Below are positions 1 through 10,653 of a stretch of DNA of 64,000 nt, piece after piece (positions within the stretch are counted from its first letter, which is position 1; the number at the start of each line of letters is the position of its first letter). The translations under genes and the position numbers were made by a program. Source of the stretch: Chromera velia (taxonomy: Eukaryota > Sar > Chromeraceae); assembly GCA_018398765.1 (NCBI GenBank), contig JAHBMJ010003031.1, positions 27,501 to 91,500 of the forward strand, read 5' to 3'. The notes beneath the pieces are model-generated. The model saw only the letters and a program-made list of their open reading frames with translations. It was not told the origin of the DNA and did no database searches.

Positions 1-78
1 TTGTTGAACATGCCTCTGAGCCCTTGACTTGATGGTGTCAGTAATGTCACGATCAGCTGTATGAAAGAGAGATCCAGG

Positions 79-160
79 CCTGCAGGGAGAGAACGGGGCT
101 TTGCGACGCAAGTTGCGCGCCTGCAGGGAGAGAACGGGGCTTTCCGACGCAAGTTGCACG
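79..160. repeat. 41-bp direct tandem repeat, two copies
   Basis: Two near-identical 41-bp units beginning CCTGCAGGGAGAGAACGGGG lie head to tail, starting at 79 and 120, with a few substitutions. I see nothing else supportable in bases 1-610. Confidence 0.85.
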
Positions 161-730
161 CTGGCGATAAACAGGACAGCAGAGGAACATTCCAGACGTC
201 GATTATTAACTGAATCGTAAACAACGTGCCTCCTAAATCAGCTTCTTATGCAGCTGCCAGTTGACACGAGCAAGAAAGAGAGTCTGTCAGTTTTATTGGA
301 TCACACATCAGCAAACACATGCACATGGATTACACAGGACGACAGCTTTGATTGCCCCGTTGCGTATGCACATGAGCAGAAAGATAATCAACAGCTAGAC
401 AGACAGACCCACAGGTTTTGCGAGGCATGTTGCACCGTACCGGTACGCTGGGAAACAAATAGCCAGTGAAGTAGCCAGTGAAGAAAAAAGGGGGGAGGGA
501 AAGAGGCCAGGGAAAGCCAGCAAAGAAAGCCCACAAGTATTTGATACATGCATCGCGGCGGCGGCGCTTGGAAATAAAAAATGGAGTTGTATGTGTGTGA
601 GCCCCACCTAGCCGCTGCCAGAGCATCCTACCACGCAGTACGGTAATCCGCTACAAACGTGTGTGTAGGGTCTGGAGCTCGCGGCATACACTGTGCGTGG
701 CCGGGCCCCATTTGACTTACGGAAACGCTG

Positions 731-2135
731 AAGTATGACAGTCTTGTGCAAGTGGCCCCCCTCACCAATGCGGCTGGCTCCAACTTGAAGAATCTGATAG
801 AAAGACAGGGAGACAATGGAGAAAACGTTTGCATGACTACATTGTTTTACACAGGTAGAAAAAGACCCACCGCAGCTATGAGTGCCTGGGTGTTGTTGTC
901 TCCTGCTTCTGACCGCTCCTGCATTCAAGGCAGAAACACGTATACACAAAAAGATTGTCATTTGAATCCGCCATGCAGATGTCGTGTAATAGTATCACAC
1001 ATACGATTTGATCTACCACAGTCAACGTGCAGCAGGGTTATGCATGAATAGCTTGATAAGCCCAAACCATTCGGACTATTAATCAAAAGCTCGAGTTATA
1101 AAAATGGTGAATGAGCCACGCAACCAGATGCACGCGCGGTTTGCTAAGTGAAAAGGTAGCGCATGTACATACATACGAGAAGTCCGGCTTGCGTGGTATC
1201 TAGAGGCTAAGCTCGGATATCCTACCTTCAATTCCTGCGCAATCCCCTTCAACCGCGATTGTTCCCTCTTCTCCGCCTTCCACTCTCCCACGTTGAAAAA
1301 TCGATGATCGCTTTTGGAGACGGTTGTTGACGCGTCCGCCTGCAAACGAAGACAGGTTCGGAAAGGACACGTGGTTCATACATTGTGCGTGTGCAAGTCG
1401 ATCATGCTTCTGCTAATTGGCTCTGAGCTCAAATTGTAATACTTTTGGCTTGGTTTACAGACATTTCAGATGATGTATCAAGACAACGATGAAAAATAGG
1501 AGCGGACATAGGAGACAAAAAGGCAAAGAGGAAACGACAGGTCTTGCTTAAATCTCGGGGCGAGGTACGGACAACAGAAGACCCAAATATAGCATAGCTG
1601 ACCATGTGCGCTTCTCCGGGGCCTCTGGTAGGTTCCTCTGCATGTCAAAAGGAGGGACACGAATGGAAACATTCTGAGACTCACAATCATTCTGTTGTAT
1701 CACCTGCATTCTGTCAACCCTCTTGCAAAAACTCCATGTTTTTGCGGCCCAATAAATATCTGTTTTCAGAAAAAAGTATTTCTTTTCCATTGCCGCACTG
1801 TCGCGTCTTCACTTAGTCTGTCTGTACCTCACCCATCTTGAGGCAGATCGAAACCTGGGCCGGATACAATCAAAAGGAATTAAAGATGCATGCCCGGCCT
1901 GCATAGGATCCATTTGGGTGAGTACGGGATACACGCCCAACACTGTCAGGCTTGTTGATGAAATGGTCTTGCTATTTAACAACTGCCAGAAGAGTGTCAA
2001 ACAACTCACGATACTTACCTCTTTGCGGACTCAGAACGTCAGCATACGTGACCTTGATCTCGTCCAGCTTGATTTGTTTGGTCCTGATGCTGGCGTCCCT
2101 GTCATACGGAGCGTTGAAGAGAGCTGCATACATGC
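731..2135 (-). CDS. Scattered exons of an unrecognised gene (partial)
   Basis: Several minus-strand stretches read like exons between splice-like borders, but I cannot chain them into one phase-consistent model. One at about 2130-2018 contains LFNAPYDRDASIRTKQIKLD and ends at AAAGAG|GTAAGT; without splicing there it reads on as GKYRELFDTLLAVVK and stops near 1977. One at about 1760-1610 contains NVSIRVPPFDMQRNLPEAPE. One at about 1340-1229 follows TTTGCAG, contains HRFFNVGEWKAEKREQSRLK and ends at TTGAAG|GTAGGA. One at about 790-731 contains IGEGGHLHKTVILQRF and precedes GTAAGT. The amino-acid composition looks like real protein rather than shadow, but no family is recognised. More than one gene could be represented. 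Confidence 0.35.
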
Positions 2136-2207
2136 ATACAGAATCAGAGAATTACCTACACAAAGGAAAAAAGAGACAGAACCAGAGATAGAATGAAAAC
2201 TTGAAGG

Positions 2208-2870
2208 CGGAGTCTCACAGACAGAAAGACAGCAAAAAAGACATTGGTTATATTCATGCAATTTATACATAGAGGAGAGAGCCAAAGGCGGACAGACAGA
2301 CGCAGCCGGACGCATGCACACAGACAAAGAGAGACGCAGACAGAGGCAGACAGGGGCAGACGGAGGCAGACAGACGCAGACAGACAGGCAGACAGAGGCA
2401 GGCAGACCGGCAGGCAGACAGACAGGCAGACAGACAGAAAGACAGCTAGGCACTGTCAGACAGAAAGACATGCAGACAGACAGACAGACAGACAGACAGA
2501 CATGCAGGCAGACAGAAGAAGACAGGCAGACAGGCAGACATGCAGGCAGCCGCAGAGAGGCATACAGAGGCAAATAGAGAGGCAGACAGACAGACAAACA
2601 TACAGAATCAGACCGACCATCCGACCGACTGACAGACAGACAGACAGGCACAGAGACAGACAGGTAAACAGACAGACAGACAGACAGACAGACAGGCAGA
2701 CAGGCAGACAGACAGTCAGACAGGGAGACAGGCAGACAGGCAAACAGGCCGACCGACCGACAGACAGAAAACCAGATGGACCGAGACGGACAGGCAGGCA
2801 AACTTACCGACCTACAGACAGACAGAGGCGGACAGACAGACCGACTGACCGACAGACAGCCAGGACGTTC
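2208..2870. repeat. (CAGA)n-rich microsatellite tract
   Basis: About 660 bp of impure CAGA/CAGG tetranucleotide repeat. It gives long open frames on both strands (306 aa Ser/Cys/Leu-rich on minus, 238 aa Asp/Arg/Gln-rich on plus). Both are repeat artefacts and not genes. Confidence 0.95.
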
Positions 2871-3211
2871 TGTGGGTCCGCTCCGCGGCCGCGCGCGCCT
2901 GGCCCCGTAACGGAGCGTGGTGCAGTAGCTAGCTTGTTGTACGGGGCTCATATGGTATAAGAAGTTCTGTCATGCAAGGTTCTTACTTCTAGATACTTCC
3001 TTACGGACTTTCATACGAAGGCTTGACTCACTGCTGACTATATACATGCATGCGCGTAGCTTAATTGCATGGATGCAAATGCGCTCGAACTGCGCGCATC
3101 TCGATATGGCCTGACATGCTGCTTCGCGTACCGTTGCGCGGCTGGCTAGCCTCACAACGTTACGGGCCCGTCCCACAGCCCGTCGCCACTTTCTGAATTA
3201 GGGCACAACAA
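2861..3211. repeat. Dispersed GC-rich repeat, copy 1 (interrupted)
   Basis: Two blocks, about 2861-2904 and 3169-3211, match the uninterrupted copy at about 4069-4154. They run from CGTTCTGTGGGTCCGCTCCG to TTAGGGCACAACAA. The 2905-3165 element lies inside this copy. Confidence 0.8.
2905..3165. mobile_element. 261-bp MITE-like insertion with CCGTAACG inverted ends
   Basis: The element starts CCGTAACG and ends CGTTACGG, an 8-bp perfect terminal inverted repeat, with looser inverted similarity further in (CTAGC blocks). It interrupts a repeat whose uninterrupted copy lies at 4069-4154, so that copy serves as an empty site: GCCTGGCC-TGTCCCAC there, against GGCC-[element]-GCCCGTCCCAC here. This gives an apparent 3-bp target duplication, GCC. 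There is no coding capacity. A non-autonomous DNA transposon is likely; the superfamily is undetermined. Confidence 0.7.
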
Positions 3212-4068
3212 CCACTCCCCCCCCCAACTCTGCTCGTCCTTGAGCAGATCCGGAAAAAAAAAAGACATAAGTCAATATGACACAAACCATTCGAGTCTCG
3301 GGCCTCCTAATGTTCCGCCAGGTCTGCCAATTCATCAATGAACATCAACGCAATGGAGGGAATAAAATGACCAAACTAGACCAAACGAAATTAATTGACT
3401 TGGCGCATGGCTCTTTCTCTTTCGTTCTCAAAGTCCCGAACAAGATCAAGGGCCCCTACCCCCTTTTCTGGCATTCATGCGAAGGTACCGTTGTCGAACG
3501 AGACCCGGTACTCCTCTGTCCTTTCTTTCTCTCGAACAGCTGGAATGTGGGTGGGCTGAAGTTTCCCTCTCTTGTTACCTCCCATACTGTTTTCCTTCAC
3601 TTCTTCCTTCTCAACCTCCAATTCATTCCCCAATCCCAATTCATCTAAAAGGTTGCTCTGCTACCACTGATGACTCTGCTAGTGGGTAAGCTAGCATGCT
3701 ATACGAGGCTCTACATATATACAACTTAATAATTACTTGAGTCTACTTTAGTGCTCATCTGTCAGGTCCTTCATCGTCACTTCGAGTCGTTCTGGTAAGA
3801 TCCTTTCTATATTGCTTATCAAGTAATTCTTGCTTCGCGTGTATGTACGTCTGTATCGCTTTCTGAATGAATTCAGATACATACATGGATTCGACATCAC
3901 ATCTGTTTCCATCTTTCCATCTTTAATTATATGTTTACACTTCATGTTTCTTTCTAATACTGAGATTAGTCTCACTTCTGTTACCATCTGTTGTTGATGT
4001 ATTGCTCTGACAATGTTGCTGCAACTGTGTTGTTTGCACGCCGTACGCCTGACATACGCTTGGCGGGC

Positions 4069-4154
4069 TGTCCGTTCTGTAGGTCTGCTCCGTGGCCGCG
4101 CACGCCTGGCCTGTCCCACGGCCCGTCGCCGCTTTCTAAATTAGGGCACAACAA
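4069..4154. repeat. Dispersed GC-rich repeat, copy 2 (empty site)
   Basis: Uninterrupted copy of the repeat that holds the 2905-3165 insertion. The stretch between the copies (3212-4068) is moderately AT-rich and shows no gene I can support. Confidence 0.75.
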
Positions 4155-4188
4155 TATATTATGATATTAAATACATTTGGTTGTTGAT

Positions 4189-4377
4189 TTAAAAAAGTAC
4201 ATATATCGTTATTGATGGTCTATTATAGAAAAATTCCAAATCTCGTGTATAGTTGGACCGCCGCCCCTGGCCATGGGTAGCTGTGGGATAGCCACTAGGA
4301 TAGCCAGAGCCCCATCGGCAAAATGCATTAGCCGTTAGGAAAGTTTCGAATATTGCAAATACTATGCCAAATAGATA
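4189..4377 (-). CDS. Possible small secreted peptide or leader exon, 62-63 aa
   Basis: From an ATG at 4377 the minus strand reads MYLFGIVFAIFETFLTANAF, a short signal-peptide-like hydrophobic segment with a possible cleavage after ANA and Phe at +1. A Gly/Tyr/Arg-rich stretch of about 43 residues follows, then a stop. It lies in an AT-rich region (4155-4750) with no neighbouring gene. It could be a leader exon, a small ORF of a repeat, or chance. No family is recognised. Confidence 0.2.
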   Translation of the reverse strand, partial: YLFGIVFAIFETFLTANAFCRWGSGYPSGYPTATHGQGRRSNYTRDLEFFYNRPSITIYVLF

Positions 4378-5276
4378 CATTTTTTTTTCGTACAATTTGG
4401 ATAACAATAAATAAACACAAAATGCATAGTGCGTTGAATGAAGAGGATATCAAACATTCCGCCACGAATCTTGTGGATAAGTGATGATAAGTGAGCAAAA
4501 TAAAAAATTATTTAACATCTGATATTTACGTTTGATTTTAAATGCAGACTTGTCCAGAGACTCATTTTCTACTGCTACACTGGAACTATAATGTGTCATA
4601 ATAAGAATTTCCAGATTCTTTTGTGTCATAATGATTTGTGACACAATAATTGTGATTTTAAGAACTTTTGACTGATTCAATTAAATCACACTTATCTGTG
4701 AAAAAAATAGTTGAAGATCGCATGTTTATGGTGTTTGGCAGCGGTTTGCGCGAGTCAGAGTGCAACCTGTTCTAGCTAGGACTCGATTTGACTCTGAGAC
4801 CCTTTCGGCCTCCATCTTGATTTGAATTTACAACACTTTTTTCCATTCCAATACGTGCCTGCATTTTGCGATCAGCAAGGGTGTCACGTTAAACATGAGG
4901 GAGGCACTCCTTTGCGCTGTGCCTGGCTCTTCCTGCTCTCCTCCTGCATGCATCAATCGTGTCGAACTCTTTTGTGGTGATCGCTTTCTGAAGGGGGGCG
5001 CGGGGGGGAGGGGGGAATCCTCGTCCCTCACCTCCCATCAACAAAACATGCAAGATTTAGCAACGATCTGCATGTCTCTAGCTCCCGCGCTTGTCCCACC
5101 ACACATAATTTGCAAAGGCTTTGCAAGGCCTCTCGATCGACTAGGCGATCCCCCGAGTCATCCGACCGACCGGCCGACCAAAGATGGAAGGCTGCTGTCA
5201 GCACCCAGCTGGGTTGCAAAGAAAGCCGAAAGGGAATGGAGGCCACTCGATCCCCTGAGCAGAAGGGGGGGGGGGG

Positions 5277-5280
5277 NNNN
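5277..5280. other. Assembly gap (4 N) within a poly-G run
   Basis: Four N flanked by long G runs. This is a sequencing or assembly break, and frames crossing it are unreliable. Confidence 0.99.
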
Positions 5281-6324
5281 AAGGGGGGGGGGGGGATGTT
5301 TGACATGAAGAACAGTTGCACCGATGATGCAAGAATGAGTCAATCGAGGGATCGACCTAGCCGGTGTCAGAACCTGCCCTTGCAAGGAAGAGAAGAGAAG
5401 AGACGCATCATCCATCCATCCCGTCATCCATCCATCCATCCATCCATCCATTCAATATCTTTCCGCCGTTCTGCCCGAGAGAAGGACTCCTTCCTTCCTT
5501 CTCTTCGCACGCGGACGAAATTTCGGGATTTGCTTATCGAAGGAAGCAATGAAGGGAAGAAGGAAGAAAGAAAAAGGGCAACAAACAAAGCAGCAAGCAG
5601 TGTTTGCTCCCTCCCTCCCTCCAACTCAGGATCCCCTTCTTGCTCTGTCGATCTGCCTGACGCCTTCCTTCTTGGCTCCCCTCCCCTCTCTCTTTCGATT
5701 GCGGCATCCCTGCATGATTGTTCTCCTGCGCCTTCCTCGGTTCTTCTTCTTTCCCCCCCCCTCTCTCTCTTTGCCCTCTCTCGTCCGTCCAGTCGCTCGC
5801 TTGCTGCCTTAATTCCTCTCGACTCCAAGCCGTCTCCTTCCCTCCCTACCTCTCACCGGGCTCTCTCAAATTCTTTCTGCGACCTTCGAATGCGCGAGCA
5901 AGCGAAGTCGCAGAGGTGCACAAAAGGAGTATACAAGGGAGAAAGCAGATAGATGAGTGCCGCAAGCGCTTCTTGAGGGAATTGCCGCTCAGGAGAGGGA
6001 GGAGCCCTAGCAGTACGAGGAGGAGAATTAACCGATCGATCGTACACACGAATGAGTCCCCTTGATTTCCTTCCCTTCCCTTCCCTCCCTTCCCTTCTGT
6101 TCCCTCCCTTCCACTGACAAGGACTGGGCGGGTCCTCTTTCCTTCTTCTCTCTTCCCTCTCTTTCTCTCTCCTGCTTCCTTTCCTCTCTCGGCGACCACG
6201 TCGAACGAAGGAGCCGCACCTAGCTCTTCCTGATGGAAGGCAGGCAGGTTGCATGACTGCCTGCCTGTAGTGTCTTCTCTTTCAACACAGCATTCTTCTC
6301 TCCCCCTTTTCTTTCTTCTCCCCC

Positions 6325-6688
6325 NNNNNNNNNNNNNNNNNNNNNNNNNNNNNNNNNNNNNNNNNNNNNNNNNNNNNNNNNNNNNNNNNNNNNNNNNNNN
6401 NNNNNNNNNNNNNNNNNNNNNNNNNNNNNNNNNNNNNNNNNNNNNNNNNNNNNNNNNNNNNNNNNNNNNNNNNNNNNNNNNNNNNNNNNNNNNNNNNNNN
6501 NNNNNNNNNNNNNNNNNNNNNNNNNNNNNNNNNNNNNNNNNNNNNNNNNNNNNNNNNNNNNNNNNNNNNNNNNNNNNNNNNNNNNNNNNNNNNNNNNNNN
6601 NNNNNNNNNNNNNNNNNNNNNNNNNNNNNNNNNNNNNNNNNNNNNNNNNNNNNNNNNNNNNNNNNNNNNNNNNNNNNNNNNNNNNNNN
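6325..6688. other. Assembly gap (364 N)
   Basis: Run of N flanked by CCCC on both sides. Nothing can be read across it. Confidence 0.99.
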
Positions 6689-7569
6689 CCCCCCCCACCC
6701 AAAGAAAAGCCCTCCTGAAGCCTTCCTGCAGAAGCCCCCGCATGCAACAGGCCTGGTGCAGAAAAGAGGAGCTAGTGTGAGTGTGAGGAGGACAGCTGCA
6801 GGAAGAACGAGAGAGAAGGAAGTAGAGAAGAGCGACCTCACAAGTCGAAGAGCTGTGCACGGGCTGTCTGTCGGGATAACCAACCTTAATTTCTCTTCGT
6901 CCCCGAAAGCCTCCCAGGAAGTCACGCCACATGCATGGATGTGCATGGCAGGCCAATCCGAGGAGGCCCTCTCTCTCCCTCTCCCTCTCTCTCGCTTGTG
7001 CAAGCAAAAGACTCAAAAGGCAAGTGCTGGGGGAAGGGATCGGCGTGAGCATCCGACTGACAGGCTTTGCCGTCGCCGTTTCACTCTCTTCTCTTGAAAG
7101 AGGAAGTTGGGGGGAAGGGAAAGGGAGGCGAATGAATCGGGTGCATACATGTGGAGGGGATGAGGGGAGCAGGAATTAAGGAGTGAAGGGGGGAAAGAGG
7201 AATCTGAAACAACCAGCCCCCTCTTTAATTCCGTGGAGGGAGAACTCCGTCAAATTGTTCAGCCTCTTCCTCATCCCTTCCACTTTCCTGCTCTGCCAGT
7301 CGCCGAAAAAGCATGCGCCTTCTGCCTTTTTTTCTCCCGATTTTCTTCCACCAGACTCGCCCCTTAACTCCCCTAAATTCCGTTCACCCTTCCTTTCTCT
7401 ATCCCCCAAGGGAGGGACCTGCAGACGAGAAAAGGATCGGAGAGGAGGGGAGACCTTCAGAAATTCGCTTCCCGATTTGAATCCTCTCTGTCTCTCCCTC
7501 CCTCCCTGCCTCCTTCTTTTGTTCGAACAAGCATCCCTCGCAATCCAGCCCAACGCCCTCTCTCTCTCT

Positions 7570-8251
7570 CTAGGACACAGACTGCGACGCCGTCTCCTTC
7601 CTCACAGGCACCCTGATGGGTCCTGGGGGTGGGGCGGGTGCTGCTGCAGTCAAGTTCTGCATCTCCCAGAACCTCAGAGGACAAGGAGGGGGCGTGCACA
7701 GGCTCCCCCCCTTGGTCCCCCTGTCTGCCCACCATGCCTCCGGCCCCGACCCGAACGGCCGATCCCGGAAGTGCCACGCAGTCACGAAAGGCATGCCCCA
7801 GCACTTGTACCCGAGAAACGAAGCCGTGTGGCAGAGACCCTCAGTCTCAAGTCCTGTGGCATTGAACAGATGGATGGACAAAGAGAAAAAAAGAAAACGT
7901 GACAGGAAAGAAGTAGGCAGACAGAAGCTGGGCCTTAGGGAGACGCCTAGCTTTGCTGGCAGAAAGTCGGAAGGAAAAGAATGAACGAGAGAAGCAGGGA
8001 ACGGCCATGCAGGAGATGAGGGAGATGCGTGATCACGGAATGAACGCAAAGGCACACAGAAACAAAAGAGAGAGCGGAACACAAGAGGTAGACTACTGGA
8101 GACACGGAGAGAGACAGAGAGAAAAACTCAGAGAGGCACAAAGACGGACAAGAAGAAGAGACCGACCATCAAACCCATCCTGTCTCCACTCACTCCCCAC
8201 TACAGAATTAGTTGTGAACAAAGCACCGTCTCTGTGGACTTCCGCCTGTTC

Positions 8252-8283
<32 letters not shown>

Positions 8284-10172
8284 GTAAAGGGGTGTAATAC
8301 AGACGGGCAAGTCCTGGGGACAACGGCAGAAACAAACCATCGACCTGCCTCTCTCGCCTTCAAAAAAACTGAAACAAACCAGATGAAAGATGCGAAAGCG
8401 GAGACAGACAGAGACACCAACGAAGAAAAGAAAGTCCTCACCCACCTGTACAAACAGCACCGTCCCCCCGACTGAGTGAAGCCTCACGAGGTCCGCATCG
8501 CACCTGAATGCATGCCTCAATGACATCAAAAGAATCAAATCCGATGACAAATTTGAGGGGAGGGAAAGGGAATCAAACAACAACCAACGCACAGGCTGAG
8601 CCGTCTCACCGATTGATGGCCTCGAAAAGACACAAAGGATCTACGCACATGTATGCAAACCATCCTTCTCATGCACACAGAAAGAGACGATGAAGGAAGC
8701 AACAGCTGAGAGGAGAAGAAGAGGCAAGAACGAGAGAGAAACGGGTGCATGGATGCGGATGTTCGTCCGGTGACCAAAGCACCCAGTCAGCTGGCTGCAC
8801 GGCAGAGAAAAAAAAAAACAAAATCAACAAAATGAAAAAAAAAAAAAAACGGAGCCTCGACCCCTCCTCTAGCCCTTCCCTTCCCCTCTCACCTCTCCCG
8901 CAGCTCCGACAAATGAAACGTCTGGTTTTCGATGTTTCCGGGTTCAAAGTCCTCGAGGGGGTCCTGGGGGTTCAGGAGAGGGGGGGGGACAGCTTGAAGG
9001 AGAAAGGCAGCTGTAGTCTGCTAGACAGGATTCTACAGAGAGGGAGAGAGGGGGCCGTGTAGAGAAGGACGAGAGACTCGCACCGGCATCGGACTTCACT
9101 TCTCGTCACAAAAGCGTCTCTCTCTCTAACATCACTTGTTCGGCACATCTCCTTTTTGGTGCATCTCTACGCACTCCAGGCTCGGGTCACTGCCTGACTG
9201 ACTGACTGACTGACGTCTGAGTAGAACCCCTTGTTCCAGTAGGCGAGGTCTCTCTGCAGACACGTGGGCCTCTTCCTGTACCCATACCTGAAGGAAGGAA
9301 GGAAGGCAAACAGGCAGGCAGGCAGGTAGAAGATGCATGGAAAGACAATCAATCGCGCATGGACGGTCTCTTTCTGCTTTAGCCATTCATTCTTGTACAG
9401 ATGCCAGCACTCGATCCTATTGACTAATCGGAGACACGGTCCATCAATCCATCAGGCGCGCAAATCTCCCCCCGCCCTTCCTCTTTCCAGAGGCGCAAGG
9501 CAGCCTGCTAAAGTGGAAAGGAACCGTTGAAAGAACACGCAGGCAGAAATCATTCTCTTCTCTTCACTAACGAACACTAGCTCACCCACCCCCCTACTCA
9601 CCCACTAACTGACCACGCATTCATATCATAAGAGTAGGCAAGAGAGTCGCCCTCCATCGCCGTGTTCACCGTCACGATCGGCTTCTTCGACCGGACCTGC
9701 AACAGTCAGAAATGCAAACGCAAACAGTCAGTCGATCATTCATGCAGCATCTCCTATCTCTCCCTGTCTCTTCCCCTCCCTTCCTCTCTCCTTCCTTCTG
9801 TGTGCCTGTGTGTATGGATGTTGTCTGGGTGGGCGTGTCCTCAATACGGGAAGCTTTCGTCGAACCCCACTCTGCACACCAGACCCTGAGGCTTTCCAAC
9901 ACTCCCCGTACAGTCGAATGAATCAATGAATGATCTGCATGGTCTTCTGTGTGTCCCCCCAGAAGAACCCGACCATCTATCTATCAGTCACAGAAACACA
10001 CCCAACACTCAGTGTGTCTGTCAGACTGACGATGAGAGACAGCGTGTCGGGCTCTAGACTGGTGATGTCTGCGTCCATCCAGAAGACCGCGTCGTCCTGC
10101 CGCCCCAAGGCCACACTCAAAAGGAAATTTCGGAGCCGTGCAAGCAGCTGCCTTCGGGGGCCCTGGAGCCAT

Positions 10173-10240
<68 letters not shown>

Positions 10241-10616
10241 GTACGAACCCTCCATGCATACAGACAGCCCCTCTGGATGCATACCAACACCCCCTTTCAG
10301 CCATTTTCCCACGCTCTATTCTCGCACGAGGTGTCCGCGTGTGCACATCCCCGACTCTCCTTTTCCATGCACTCCCAAACCAAACTTGAGTTTTCCAGGT
10401 AGGCCTGCACAGAGAGAGAGCACTGAAATAAATGCCCACCTGTCCGTTCTGTTTTCCCTCAAAAGTCCCAGCACGCTCCTATCCTTGTGGATCAGGAACC
10501 CCCTGTTGAAGTGCCCCAACCGGATACGCTCACAAAAAGCCGTGCGCATCCGCTTGTAGGGGTCCTCGTCACTCACAAGAAGTGCCACCTGAGGGCACAC
10601 AGAGGAAACACACACA

Positions 10617-10653
<37 letters not shown>

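Larger units (their letters stand above)
4750..7569. other. Low-complexity, gap-containing region without supported genes
   Basis: Polypurine/polypyrimidine DNA with CATC, CTTC and CCCT repeats (for example CATC repeats at 5409-5450) and poly-G on both sides of a gap. Frames here are Arg/Glu-rich or Ser/Pro-rich and change freely between strands, as expected for low complexity. The 3' flank of the glycosyltransferase gene lies at the right edge. Confidence 0.6.

Noticed and set aside
2031-2960. Long open frames on both strands (306 and 238 codons)
   Set aside because: Both are products of the CAGA tetranucleotide repeat, which has no stops in several frames.
5846-7003. Long minus-strand frame across the large gap
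   Set aside because: Most of it is N; the rest is low-complexity purine-rich sequence.
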